A stretch of DNA of 64,000 nt from Limibacterium fermenti (GCF_041902845.1 NZ_CP159486.1:4071295-4135294), one strand, 5' to 3'; shown: positions 36,089 to 45,320, counted from the first letter of the stretch. Notes: generated from the sequence alone by a model not told the origin. A program made the numbers and translations.

Positions 36089-36144
36089 TCATTTGTCATT
36101 AGTAATTAGTATTTAGTATTTTGTCATTTGTAATTCGTCATTAA
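36089..36144. repeat. Heptamer array 5, reverse orientation (~8 units)
   Basis: Consecutive 7-bp units TCATTTG, TCATTAG, TAATTAG, TATTTAG, TATTTTG, TCATTTG, TAATTCG, TCATTAA are degenerate reverse-complement forms of the AATTACR/AATGACA heptamer. They fill the short gap between hmuS and the next gene inside an operon. Confidence 0.85.
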
Positions 36145-36145
36145 T

Positions 36146-36871
36146 TTGGAGTTCCTCATACACATATTACTATTGTTTATAGTCATCAATACGGTCTTGA
36201 AGCTCAGCTTTTGGAAATGGTGGCAGGCAGGTCTTTTTTCATTCGTCTGCGGCCTGTTTATCATAGCTATGTATCCCTATTCCATCCTGCAATCCAAGAC
36301 CCAATTGCACGATTATTTGTCCGATATACCTGTTTTGCAGAATATGGCCGTATTGGTGACGATTGAATCGGCTATCTGTTTCGCTTTCTGCTATGCCGCC
36401 TTATCTGCCGGGGAGCGATTAACCGGTGGGGGGGCTCCGGGCCACGCCCCCGGCAAGGGGAGGAAATGGTATAAACGTTTGTTGTACTGGTATCCGAGTT
36501 TGCTTATTTTCCCCGTATTGTTTTATCTGCTTACCCAAGCGATATTCAGTTTTTCGGGGATGAGTTTCTCGCTTACGGCGTATGTATTGGCCGGCGCGGT
36601 GGTTGTTTTGCTGCCGTTACTGAGTTATGTGTTGAATTATTTTTTCCCTGAAAAAGAATTCCGTTTGGAGATTCATTTTATTACCAGCTTGTTCGTCGCT
36701 ATTCTTGGGTTGCTGACGACGGTCGATACCCGCATGACGTATGGGGTGGCCCAAGAACCGCTTAATTTGAAAGCCATAGGCGTATCAGTAGGGCTCATCG
36801 TTACAGGATTCCTGCTCGGTTGGGCATGGGATAAAATGAAATGGAGAATCAGGCGGAAAAGAAATAAATAA
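36146..36871 (+). CDS. Inner-membrane protein of the haem operon (HmuT-position)
   Basis: The 241-residue protein has about six membrane helices. No ATG occurs near the N-terminus; TTG 36146 (MEFLIHILLLFIVINTVLK) is the best start, and the first internal Met is about 40 residues in. It lies directly after the heptamer array. The sequence contains a G7 run near 36428 encoding a Gly/Pro-rich cytoplasmic or periplasmic loop (TGGGAPGHAPGKGRKW). Its place between hmuS and the ExbB-like gene matches the hydrophobic protein of hmu operons. Function unknown; probably part of a membrane complex energising or anchoring HmuS. Confidence 0.75.
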   Translation: MEFLIHILLLFIVINTVLKLSFWKWWQAGLFSFVCGLFIIAMYPYSILQSKTQLHDYLSDIPVLQNMAVLVTIESAICFAFCYAALSAGERLTGGGAPGHAPGKGRKWYKRLLYWYPSLLIFPVLFYLLTQAIFSFSGMSFSLTAYVLAGAVVVLLPLLSYVLNYFFPEKEFRLEIHFITSLFVAILGLLTTVDTRMTYGVAQEPLNLKAIGVSVGLIVTGFLLGWAWDKMKWRIRRKRNK

Positions 36872-36990
36872 TGCCCGTTTAATTGTTCGAAAGCGGTTTA
36901 ACAGGTAAAAAATAAAAACAGGTTCGCTATCCGTCAGACCGCAGGACGCCGTCAGACGGCGGAGAATCAATGATATAATAATTTAAAATA

Positions 36991-37593
36991 ATGGAAATAA
37001 TTTCAAAAGCGCTTTTTTGGGTGGCAAACAGCCTGCTCATCCCGGATATCATCATTCTTTTATATCTTTTTGCCCGGTCGTTGTTATTGATTGGCAGTTT
37101 TTACAATCAATTCATGACCAAGCGGGCGAATGATAAGGCGTTGGCGCATCGTATCGCCGATTTATCTCCGGCGACGGTCGATGAACTCCGAAATGCGTTG
37201 CCCGAACGCGATAATGCTTTGTTTGTGGCGTATCTGCGCAAGATGTTGGAGAAACCGGTCGATCAGGATTATGCCGATTTCCTCCTTTCGTGTCTCGAAA
37301 ACGATGCACAGAAGGATATTTCGCTTTCCAAGATGTTAGCCAAATTGGGCCCCGTATTAGGGTTGATAGGAACATTAGTTGCTATGAGTCCTGCATTGGT
37401 CGGGCTTTCTACGGGCGATATTGCGGGCATGGCATACAATATGCAAGTGGTGTTTGCCACCACCGTAGTAGGATTGGTGATTAGCGCCGTGGGGTTGGTA
37501 ACTTTGCAATACAAACAGCGGTGGTATTCGAGGGATGTGAGTAATTTGGACTATGTGGCGAGTGTTGTCACACTAAATAAAGCAGAGCAATGA
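36991..37593 (+). CDS. MotA/TolQ/ExbB-like proton channel protein of the haem operon
   Basis: The 200-residue protein has an N-terminal membrane helix (about 8-30) and two more near 115-135 and 150-175, with 'KLGPVLGLIGTLVAMSPALVGLSTGDIAGMAYNMQVVFATTVVGLVISAVGLV', the region that lines the channel in ExbB/TolQ/MotA. It overlaps the next gene by four bases. It probably energises the HmuS-centred membrane complex with the proton-motive force, an inference from family and operon. Confidence 0.88.
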   Translation: MEIISKALFWVANSLLIPDIIILLYLFARSLLLIGSFYNQFMTKRANDKALAHRIADLSPATVDELRNALPERDNALFVAYLRKMLEKPVDQDYADFLLSCLENDAQKDISLSKMLAKLGPVLGLIGTLVAMSPALVGLSTGDIAGMAYNMQVVFATTVVGLVISAVGLVTLQYKQRWYSRDVSNLDYVASVVTLNKAEQ

Positions 37594-37925
37594 GAAGAAG
37601 ACAACGGCGTGTCAGTAAGTTTTCGCAAGAAGAGGATACCGATCCTCTGAGCGTGGTCGTCAATTTGTTTGATGTGGCGATGGTGTTTGCCGTGGCGTTG
37701 ATGGTGGCGATGGTTATGCATTTGAATATGACGGAGGTGTTTACGCAGGAAGATTTTACGGTGGTCAAGAATCCCGGCAAGGAAAATATGGAGATTATCA
37801 CGAAAGAGGGGAATAAAATTAATAAATATACTCCTTCGGGACAACAGTCGGATGGGAAAAAGGGCCGGCGGGTAGGCATTGCTTATGAACTGGAAAACGG
37901 CGAAATCATTTATGTGCCCGAATAG
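37590..37925 (+). CDS. DUF2149-like small membrane protein of the haem operon (HmuV-like)
   Basis: The 111-residue protein has a charged N-terminus, one membrane helix (about 26-45, 'NLFDVAMVFAVALMVAMVM') and a soluble C-terminal part. The plan resembles ExbD/TolR or MotB and matches DUF2149 proteins paired with MotA/TolQ/ExbB-like genes. The start ATG overlaps the upstream stop (ATGA), so translation is coupled. It closes the operon and a terminator follows immediately. Confidence 0.82.
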   Translation: MRRRQRRVSKFSQEEDTDPLSVVVNLFDVAMVFAVALMVAMVMHLNMTEVFTQEDFTVVKNPGKENMEIITKEGNKINKYTPSGQQSDGKKGRRVGIAYELENGEIIYVPE

Positions 37926-37955
37926 CGCTTTACCGGCGTGTCGGTAAAGCGTTTT
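37926..37955 (+). terminator. Terminator of the haem operon
   Basis: CGCTTTACCG (37926-37935) and CGGTAAAGCG (37942-37951) are perfect complements around GCGTGT, followed by TTTT. It starts right after the last stop codon. Confidence 0.92.
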
Positions 37956-38105
37956 AATGTGTACAAGAAGGTTGCCGGGGGCGAGGCGCCGTAATAAAAT
38001 ATGCTTAACACAATGTCTTTTCAACAAAAAAAACATTGTTTTGTTTAATTAACATAGAAATAGCCGATTTATTCGTTATTTTGCTGCTAAAATTATTAAA
38101 CAAGC

Positions 38106-38870
38106 ATGGGGAAGATTATAGCGTTAGCAAATCAAAAAGGCGGAGTGGGCAAAACGACCACTTCCATCAATTTGGCGGCCTCCTTGGCTGCCTTGGATAA
38201 ACGGGTGTTGGTGGTCGATGCCGACCCTCAGGCAAATGCTTCATCCGGTTTAGGCATTAATATCAGAGAGACCAAGAAAACGGTTTACGAGGGACTCATT
38301 GGAGAATGTACTTCGGAGGAGGCGATTCATCCGACTCCTTTTGATAAAATCGATATCATTTCTTCGCATATTAACTTGGTCGGCGCGGAGCTTGAAATGG
38401 TACAGATGGATAACAGGGAGAAGAAAATGCGCGATTTACTGCATCCGGTCAAGGATATTTATGATTATATTTTGATTGATTGTTCTCCCTCGCTGGGAAT
38501 TATCACCGTGAATGCTCTTACCGCTGCCGACTCGGTCTTAATTCCTGTACAATGCGAGTATTTTGCGCTCGAAGGGTTAAGCAAATTGCTCAACACCATT
38601 AAAATCATCAAGTCAAAATTAAATCCTACCTTAGAAATCGAAGGATTTGTCCTGACAATGTATGATGCCCGGTTACGACTACACAATCAAATTTATGAGG
38701 AAGTAAAATATCATTTCAAAGAACTTGTTTTTGACACCGTTATTCAGCGGAATATCACCCTCAGCGAATCTCAAAGTCACGCAAAACCGGCTTTGATGTA
38801 CGACCCGGGATCCCGCGGGGCAATGAATCATATACAACTGGCGCAAGAACTAATCAAAAAAAATTCCTAA
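38106..38870 (+). CDS. parA: Chromosome-partitioning ATPase ParA (Soj)
   Basis: The 254-residue protein has the deviant Walker A 'KGGVGKTTTSINLAA', 'VVDADPQANASSGLG' and 'YILIDCSPSLGIITVNAL', typical of chromosomal ParA/Soj without an N-terminal DNA-binding extension. It acts with ParB on parS sites to segregate the origin region. parB follows 25 bases later. No parS site (TGTTTCACGTGAAACA) was found in the window by eye. Confidence 0.97.
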   Translation: MGKIIALANQKGGVGKTTTSINLAASLAALDKRVLVVDADPQANASSGLGINIRETKKTVYEGLIGECTSEEAIHPTPFDKIDIISSHINLVGAELEMVQMDNREKKMRDLLHPVKDIYDYILIDCSPSLGIITVNALTAADSVLIPVQCEYFALEGLSKLLNTIKIIKSKLNPTLEIEGFVLTMYDARLRLHNQIYEEVKYHFKELVFDTVIQRNITLSESQSHAKPALMYDPGSRGAMNHIQLAQELIKKNS

Positions 38871-38895
38871 CTTTGTGTTTCTTTACAGATAGAAT

Positions 38896-39795
38896 ATGGC
38901 TAAAAAAAATGCATTGGGAAGAGGGTTGGATGCGCTGATTACGTTTAATGACACCGAAACGCAAGGCTCTTCCTCCATTAACGAGGTGGAACTATCGAAG
39001 ATCGTGAGAAATCCCGATCAGCCGCGGCGGGATTTTGACGAAGAATCGTTGGCCGAACTGGCGGTTTCGATCAAAAAGATCGGGGTGATTCAACCCGTTA
39101 CGTTGCGCAAAGTCGACGATGATGCTTATCAGATCATTGCCGGCGAGCGGCGTTACCGGGCGTCTCTGCTGGCCGGACTGGAAACCATTCCGGCGTACAT
39201 TAAATCGGTCGAAGATGACGACGTTATTGAAATGGCGCTCGTTGAAAACATTCAACGCGAAGACTTGAACGCGATAGAAATCGCGTTGGCTTATCAAAAC
39301 TTAATCGATACGTTTTCCCTTACGCAGGAGCAGCTTAGCGAACGGGTGGGTAAGAAGCGCGTTACCATTACCAATTATTTGCGGTTGTTGAAGCTGCCTG
39401 CTGAAGTTCAGATGGGGGTTAAAGATAAGAAAATCGATATGGGGCATGCTCGTGCATTAGTGACGATGAATGATCCGGTAGCGCAGTTATCCCTCTATAA
39501 TCTGATTTTACAAGAGAGTTTATCCGTACGGAAGGTGGAAAATATTGTACGGGAATTCGGAGAAGAAAAAGCGAAGGGAGGTTCCGATAAGAGTAAAAAG
39601 AAAACGCAGGCACAAAACTCGGTCTCTTCATTATCGGAAGATTTCGCCTCGTTGAAAGAGCATCTGTCTGATTATTTCAAGACGGATGTGCAATTTAATT
39701 GTAATAAGCAAGGAAAGGGTAAAATCACCATTCCCTTTCAGTCTCCCCGTGAACTGGAACGGATTATCGGGATATTCGATCAAATAAAAAAGTAA
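38896..39795 (+). CDS. parB: Chromosome-partitioning protein ParB
   Basis: The 299-residue protein opens with the ParA-contact motif 'KKNALGRGLDALI'. The CTPase core follows ('IVRNPDQPRRDFDEESLAELAVSIKKIGVIQPVTLR', 'IIAGERRYRASLLAG', 'ENIQREDLNAIEIA'), then a helix-turn-helix ('LTQEQLSERVGKKRVTITNYLRLLKLP') and a C-terminal dimerisation domain. It partners parA upstream. Start and length are standard. Confidence 0.97.
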   Translation: MAKKNALGRGLDALITFNDTETQGSSSINEVELSKIVRNPDQPRRDFDEESLAELAVSIKKIGVIQPVTLRKVDDDAYQIIAGERRYRASLLAGLETIPAYIKSVEDDDVIEMALVENIQREDLNAIEIALAYQNLIDTFSLTQEQLSERVGKKRVTITNYLRLLKLPAEVQMGVKDKKIDMGHARALVTMNDPVAQLSLYNLILQESLSVRKVENIVREFGEEKAKGGSDKSKKKTQAQNSVSSLSEDFASLKEHLSDYFKTDVQFNCNKQGKGKITIPFQSPRELERIIGIFDQIKK

Positions 39796-39809
39796 TCCCA
39801 ACGATTATA

Positions 39810-40568
39810 ATGAGAAGGAGATGGTTTGTCGGAGTTGTGTTTTGCTTGTTGCTGGGAAGTGCGCAGGCGCAGGAAGTTATTGATGCGCAGGATCCCGACT
39901 CGTTGCGTAATGGCGCGACGGACTCTGTCGGATTGGTGCTGTCTGATTCTGTCATGGTTGGCGCACAACCGCCTTCTTCAGGCATTTTACCGTCCGATAC
40001 GTTAGGCGCTTTTTCAGATAGTGTTCTGCAAGCAACCCCTCCTTCTGTTTTGAAAATAGAAGAGAAGCAATTTAAGCCCGATCCTACCAGAGCGGTGATT
40101 TACTCGGCTGTTTTTCCCGGACTCGGGCAGATTTACAATCGGAAGTATTGGAAATTGCCTATTATCTATGGTGGATTTGTCGGTTTCTCGTATGCGATTT
40201 CGTGGAATAATCGTTACTTTAAAAATTATTTTAATGCTTATCGGGATATTATCGACGATAATGAGCAAACGAATAGTTGGCACGATTTTATTCCTTACGG
40301 ACAAACACCCGAAACGGTCGATGTGAACTCTCTAAAAGAAAGATTGGAAAGCCGGAAAGATTACTACCGGTATTACAGGGACTTTAGTATCATATTAACG
40401 GTCGCCTGGTATTTGCTGGGCATGGTAGATGCGTATGTCGATGCGCAGCTTTTTGAGTTCGATATCTCTCCTAATCTTTCGATCAATATACAGCCTGCGA
40501 TAATGCGCGATAGTTATACCAACTATCTGGCGCAGGGATATGGCTTGCAGTGGAGTGTAAGCTTTTGA
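39810..40568 (+). CDS. DUF5683 membrane protein
   Basis: The 252-residue protein begins with a signal-like helix ending AQAQEV, then a Ser/Asp-rich stretch, then the conserved 'RAVIYSAVFPGLGQIYNRKYWKLPIIYGGF' core with two or three membrane segments ('FSIILTVAWYLLGMVDAYVDAQLFEFDIS'). This is the DUF5683 family, regularly found between parB and a lytic transglycosylase in Bacteroidetes. Function unknown; an envelope role is likely from context. Confidence 0.88.
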   Translation: MRRRWFVGVVFCLLLGSAQAQEVIDAQDPDSLRNGATDSVGLVLSDSVMVGAQPPSSGILPSDTLGAFSDSVLQATPPSVLKIEEKQFKPDPTRAVIYSAVFPGLGQIYNRKYWKLPIIYGGFVGFSYAISWNNRYFKNYFNAYRDIIDDNEQTNSWHDFIPYGQTPETVDVNSLKERLESRKDYYRYYRDFSIILTVAWYLLGMVDAYVDAQLFEFDISPNLSINIQPAIMRDSYTNYLAQGYGLQWSVSF

Positions 40569-40626
40569 TAGTTTTTCCGGGACAAACGCGGCCCGGGAAC
40601 ATTTTTTTATTAAAAAGGAAGTTCGT

Positions 40627-42087
40627 ATGAAAAAAATAATTTTTTTCGCGTTGATAGGCGCATTTGTTTCAAATCTTGCGTTGTATTCTCAAAAGAATAC
40701 GTCGTCGGCCCAAACGGTCGTAAAAGATTCTTCGCTCATTTATCCTGAAAGTATGACGGAGCAGTTAAGTTCGTTACTGCATGATTGGCAACTCGATTTT
40801 TCGTCTTCCGATACACCTTGTAAGAATGGGAATAATGTGTTTTTCCCCGATAGTATATATGCCAAGCGGCTATATTCCATGCCCTCCGAAATGGAGCTTT
40901 CCTATAATCATGTGGTGAAATCGTATATCGATATGTATGCGGGGCGTAAACGAGAGCTGGTCAGTTATATGCTAACCTTAGGCGAATATTATTTCCCGAT
41001 GTTCGAAGAAGCTTTGGATAAGCAAGGGTTACCGCTTGAGTTGAAATATCTTCCGGTAATCGAATCGGCATTGAATCCCGTGGCTGTTTCGCGTGCGGGA
41101 GCTACAGGCCTTTGGCAATTTATGCTCCGCACGGGAAAAGGATATGATTTGGAGGTGAACAGTTTGGTCGATGAGCGTCGCGATCCCTATAAAGCTACTC
41201 AGGCGGCCGTTCTCTTTCTACGGGATTTATATAAAATTTATGGCGATTGGAACTTGGTGATAGCGGCTTATAATTGTGGCCCGGGAAATGTTAATAAGGC
41301 CATTGCACGTAGTGGGGGAAAACGCGATTATTGGGAAATCTATTATTATTTACCGAGTGAAACAAGGGGCTATGTTCCGGCTTTTATCGCGGCGAATTAT
41401 ATTATGAATCATTATGTGTATCATCAGATTTGTCCGGCCAGCGTTTACTCTTCCATGAGTGCGCTCGATACGGTGCATGTTGCCGAACAAATACATTTCG
41501 ATCAAATCGCTCAATCATTAGATATTCCGATGGGGGAAATCAGGCGGCTCAATCCTCAATTCAAAAAAGATATTATTCCCGGCAATCACCGCCCCTATGC
41601 TTTAGTCTTGCCGACCAATAAAATGTTTGCCTTTATCGATAAAAAAGAAGAGATCCTCAATTATAAAAAATCGACTTATCTTACCCACCGTATCAATACC
41701 GACCAATATCTGACTGAAAGTACCACGGCGACAAGCGGGCATACGGCGAATATCTATTATCGGGTGAGAAAAGGGGATAATCTGTCGAAAATAGCGAAAA
41801 AAAACGGGGTCACAATCGCTCAGTTAAAATCTTGGAACCGTCTCCGATCCAGTAAAATAGGTGTTGGAAAAAAATTGGTTGTCAAAAAGAAGAAAGTCGT
41901 GCCGCCGCCTACTCCCGAACGCCAAGAAACCATTGTTTATAATCGTCCCGATTCCACGACAACCCCGGACAGTACTATTATTTCCGGTTATCTTGATGAG
42001 CAGATAGAGAAAATGGAAGAATCGCAGCGTCATAAAGACGACAGCGAACAAACCGACCTGACAGGCTCTCCCGTAACACGCAACTGA
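40627..42087 (+). CDS. mltD: Membrane-bound lytic murein transglycosylase D-like protein with LysM
   Basis: A signal peptide is followed by an SLT transglycosylase domain (about 110-260; catalytic Glu in 'LPVIESALNPVAVSRAGATGLWQFM', then 'AAYNCGPGNVNKAI'). A C-terminal LysM motif ('YRVRKGDNLSKIAKKNGVTIAQLKSWN', about 378-425) binds peptidoglycan. The 486-residue enzyme cleaves glycan strands to 1,6-anhydro products in the periplasm. It is co-oriented with the DUF5683 gene 58 bases upstream, a conserved Bacteroidetes pair. Confidence 0.93.
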   Translation: MKKIIFFALIGAFVSNLALYSQKNTSSAQTVVKDSSLIYPESMTEQLSSLLHDWQLDFSSSDTPCKNGNNVFFPDSIYAKRLYSMPSEMELSYNHVVKSYIDMYAGRKRELVSYMLTLGEYYFPMFEEALDKQGLPLELKYLPVIESALNPVAVSRAGATGLWQFMLRTGKGYDLEVNSLVDERRDPYKATQAAVLFLRDLYKIYGDWNLVIAAYNCGPGNVNKAIARSGGKRDYWEIYYYLPSETRGYVPAFIAANYIMNHYVYHQICPASVYSSMSALDTVHVAEQIHFDQIAQSLDIPMGEIRRLNPQFKKDIIPGNHRPYALVLPTNKMFAFIDKKEEILNYKKSTYLTHRINTDQYLTESTTATSGHTANIYYRVRKGDNLSKIAKKNGVTIAQLKSWNRLRSSKIGVGKKLVVKKKKVVPPPTPERQETIVYNRPDSTTTPDSTIISGYLDEQIEKMEESQRHKDDSEQTDLTGSPVTRN

Positions 42088-42092
42088 TCTGA

Positions 42093-44357
42093 TCATCTTA
42101 CCAGTATTTTTACGGCGGGCGGATTGCCTTCTGTCGTTTTTACTTTTACGATGTAAACGCCTTTGGGCAGATGGGCGCTCGAAAAAGAGGCCCGGCTGAT
42201 ACTGTTCTCGAGAATTTCTTGATGAATAAGTTGTCCGGAAACGTAAAATATCTCCCACGATATAAGATCGCGGTTCGTTTCGGCGATAATCCTGCCTACT
42301 TTCGCATCGTGATATACTTTCAAGCTAAATGTTTCTTTTTCCGGATCGACTTTCACCGAACCGTTCCCCACCACATACGGAGCGATAAGGAAGGACGTAT
42401 TGATAGGCTTTTCCAGATTTTCGGAAGAACGCACCCATCCCGTTGAATTTTTCATCCACGCGGTCGAAGAACTTTCCGATCCGATTTTACGCGGTTCGAC
42501 ATTCAGTACCGAAAATCCCGATAATGAATTGTTTAAATCGATATAAGAGATATAAAACTTGCCTGTAACGGATATGGGCCGACGAAACTCGATGTAGTTC
42601 TCCGAATTGTAATTCATATCGCGTGTATCCGTTTGAAATGCATCGGCATCATAATAGGCGAAAGAGTTGTTGTATAATTCTTCGTATATCTGATTTTCAG
42701 GCGAATTGTCGCCGGTATATATCCGTATCCGCAATCGTAGGCCTCTTGTATCGGATACGGCGGCGGAGGCGATAAATACTCCCTTTAATTCGGTACGATC
42801 GGCGGCATAAAACTCTTCTGCAAATTCGGAGTATCCGAAAGAGTTATTCGTTTTAAATAAAGGAACGCCATTGTAGACCGTCTGCACGGGAGTTTCATTT
42901 ATATCGAAGTTCTGACTTCGGGTAAGAGGGGCATCGGAATAGGGATTGTAACTGTCTATCTGCGATAATTGAGAGCCTTCCGGATTGAGATAATATTGTA
43001 ATGAATTCGGATTATCTAATGATTCGGTAACTTGCCATGCTTTGTAGAGCGAAGCATACAAATCCGGTCCTTTGGGTGATGAACACATCGATTCTCCACC
43101 GGTAAGCGTACCCACGATCCGTTTGTTTTTATCCAATAAAGGGGAGCCCGATGAACCGCCTTCGGTCGCTGCCGTCTCCCAGTTTCGAACCACCCAATGG
43201 GCGTTCCTTTCCATATTATATTCCTTGTGAGTGAAGGTGCCTGTCGACAAGCGATCTTCCTCTATGGCTACCTTTTGTATGCCTCCGTTAGGATGATGAA
43301 TCCCGTGGAAAGGAGCCGAAGGCGATGAATTTACATTCCACCCCAAATAATAAGGCTGGTATTCTTTAGGCGGCGTTTCGTTTAGCCTCAGTAAAGAAAT
43401 ATCATGCTTTTCATTAATAAGGATGGAGTCGGCCGAAGCTACGGTCATTTGTACAGGGCCTCTGACATCTTTAGGGATAACCGGCGACTTATAATTGAAA
43501 AAAGCGACAATGCTCCCCGCTACGACATCATATCGACGATTGGCGAGAAAAGATGCGTTATAGTCGTCGTTCAAACAATGTGTTGCCGTTAACAGATAGG
43601 GTGTGCCGTCATTTAAAGAATTATTTACAAGAACACCCGTACAATAAGTCGTTCCGTTGATGATGAGCGCTACGACGCCGCTGCCGGGAGTCACGTCTTC
43701 CGGATAAGATAATACATTCGGATGGCATGATTGCAGCGGATCTCTTGGTTCGGTACTTCTAAAGATACCGGTATAATCGTGATTGACTTCTCCTATTTCT
43801 ATCTGTCCTTTTACAGGAGAATTTTTCGGTTCTTGATATTCGACAATGAGTTCGTCCCCTCCGATGGGTTGGATCGGCAATAATCCGTGGTCGGAGTTGT
43901 TTTGATGGGTATACGAACCGAGTATTTCGGTTTGTTCGGCATTATAGACAAAAACCTTTGCCCCTTCCGGCAAGGAAAATTTGCTAAAGAGGATATTGAG
44001 CGAATACGCTCCTTTCGACCGTACCCCCACTCGCCATACGTTCATGTTATCGGATGTTGTAAACGTAATCCCTGAATTATCGGGCCGTAAATGAACGTGA
44101 AACTTATGAGCGAACGTCAGGCTCTTAAACGCACCTTTTTCTGCGGTGGATCGCCATAACTCTTTATTTGCATTAAACTCCGGCATATCGACAAACAACG
44201 CATTGGAGGTTATCCTGCTTCGTGCATTCATTCCCGCCTCTAATGGCAGCGGAGAGCCTCCGTAGCTGATTTGCGCCTCCAGCGCGAAAGGAAAGAAACA
44301 GATGAGTAGAAAAAGCTGTTTTCTCAAAACATCTATTGAAAAATATCGAAGAGTCAT
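42093..44357 (-). CDS. Secreted trypsin-fold protease with T9SS-like C-terminal domain
   Basis: The 754-residue protein has a signal peptide (FLLICFFPFALEAQ). A serine-protease fold resembling lysyl endopeptidase shows the triad motifs 'LLTATHCLND' (His), an Asp in 'EKHDISLLRL' and 'GGSSGSPLLDKNKRIVGTLTGG' (Ser). A beta-rich middle follows, and a C-terminal ~80-residue Por-secretion-type tail ('SLKVYHDAKVGRIIAETN' ... 'LPKGVYIVKVKT' ... 'KILVR'). That tail implies export through the type IX secretion system, absent from many gut Bacteroides. Lys specificity is guessed from family resemblance. Confidence 0.85.
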   Translation of the reverse strand: MTLRYFSIDVLRKQLFLLICFFPFALEAQISYGGSPLPLEAGMNARSRITSNALFVDMPEFNANKELWRSTAEKGAFKSLTFAHKFHVHLRPDNSGITFTTSDNMNVWRVGVRSKGAYSLNILFSKFSLPEGAKVFVYNAEQTEILGSYTHQNNSDHGLLPIQPIGGDELIVEYQEPKNSPVKGQIEIGEVNHDYTGIFRSTEPRDPLQSCHPNVLSYPEDVTPGSGVVALIINGTTYCTGVLVNNSLNDGTPYLLTATHCLNDDYNASFLANRRYDVVAGSIVAFFNYKSPVIPKDVRGPVQMTVASADSILINEKHDISLLRLNETPPKEYQPYYLGWNVNSSPSAPFHGIHHPNGGIQKVAIEEDRLSTGTFTHKEYNMERNAHWVVRNWETAATEGGSSGSPLLDKNKRIVGTLTGGESMCSSPKGPDLYASLYKAWQVTESLDNPNSLQYYLNPEGSQLSQIDSYNPYSDAPLTRSQNFDINETPVQTVYNGVPLFKTNNSFGYSEFAEEFYAADRTELKGVFIASAAVSDTRGLRLRIRIYTGDNSPENQIYEELYNNSFAYYDADAFQTDTRDMNYNSENYIEFRRPISVTGKFYISYIDLNNSLSGFSVLNVEPRKIGSESSSTAWMKNSTGWVRSSENLEKPINTSFLIAPYVVGNGSVKVDPEKETFSLKVYHDAKVGRIIAETNRDLISWEIFYVSGQLIHQEILENSISRASFSSAHLPKGVYIVKVKTTEGNPPAVKILVR

Positions 44358-44493
44358 TGTTGCATTTTATTCTACTATTTTTATGCTTGGCACAATCAAG
44401 CCTTCTTGCTTCTGCCATCGCGTAAGGAAATAGTTCTTATTTCTGTTAAAAAGAATGTTGTTGCAAATTTAAGATGTTTTTAATAATTAGGAT

Positions 44494-44501
44494 TACTTTT
44501 G
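44494..44501 (+). promoter_or_regulatory. -7 box for the TIGR02757-type gene
   Basis: TACTTTTG fits TAnnTTTG and lies 22 bases before ATG 44523. A longer reading frame that starts from the TTG inside this box is therefore unlikely. Confidence 0.55.
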
Positions 44502-44522
44502 CAGGGAATAATTCAAAAAGGT

Positions 44523-45305
44523 ATGTTTCTTTTGCAACAACACTTAAAAGATCTTCTTGATTATAAAGCGGAAGTTTATAATACGCCTTTGTTTATCGAG
44601 AATGATCCGATTAGCATTCCCCATCGTTTCACCCGAAAGCAAGATATCGAAATTATGGGCTTTTTCGCCGCGATGTTGGCTTGGGGACAACGAAAAACGA
44701 TTATTGCCAAATGCTCCGATTTAATAAACCGTTTTGGGAATGAGCCGTATGAGTTTATCCTCCATCATTCTTCCGAAGATTTAAAAGGCTTATTGGGTTT
44801 TAAACATCGTACGTTTAACGATACCGACTTGTTGTATTTTGTTCATTTTTTGCATCAACATTATTCTCATCACGAGAGTTTGGAACAAGCATTTGCCGGC
44901 GATGCGGGCTTCTTGGATATGGAAAACTCGTTGATCCGGTTTGAAAAATCTTTTTTTGACGATCCCGATGCCCCTATCCGTACCCGAAAACACATCGCCA
45001 CCCCTGCGCGACAGTCTGCCTGTAAGCGCTTGAATATGTTCCTTCGGTGGATGGTGCGGTCGGATAACAGAGGCGTTGATTTCGGAATTTGGAAGAAGAT
45101 AAATCCCTCCGCCCTCATCTGCCCGATTGATGTACATGTCGAAAGGACCGCCCGTCACTTTGGTTTATTGGCCCGTAAGCAAATCGATTGGAAAGCTGCG
45201 ATGGAGTTAACCCGAAATCTTCGCCTTCTGGATCCGCGTGATCCGGTAAAATATGATTTCGCGTTATTCGGCTTGTCTATCGAAAAAGAACTCTATGGGT
45301 TGTAG
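44523..45305 (+). CDS. TIGR02757 family protein (DUF2400)
   Basis: ATG 44523 (MFLLQQHLKDLLDYKAEVYN) gives 260 residues. The protein is mostly helical with the family segments 'DPISIPHRFTRKQDIEIMGFFAAMLAWGQRKTII', 'CKRLNMFLRWMVRSDNRGVDFGIWK' and 'LICPIDVHVERTARHFGLLARKQIDWKAAMELT'. The last parts recall helix-hairpin-helix DNA glycosylases, and a distant relation to that superfamily is possible. No function is established. Confidence 0.85.
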   Translation: MFLLQQHLKDLLDYKAEVYNTPLFIENDPISIPHRFTRKQDIEIMGFFAAMLAWGQRKTIIAKCSDLINRFGNEPYEFILHHSSEDLKGLLGFKHRTFNDTDLLYFVHFLHQHYSHHESLEQAFAGDAGFLDMENSLIRFEKSFFDDPDAPIRTRKHIATPARQSACKRLNMFLRWMVRSDNRGVDFGIWKKINPSALICPIDVHVERTARHFGLLARKQIDWKAAMELTRNLRLLDPRDPVKYDFALFGLSIEKELYGL

Positions 45306-45320
45306 ATAGAAAAGGGTCGA

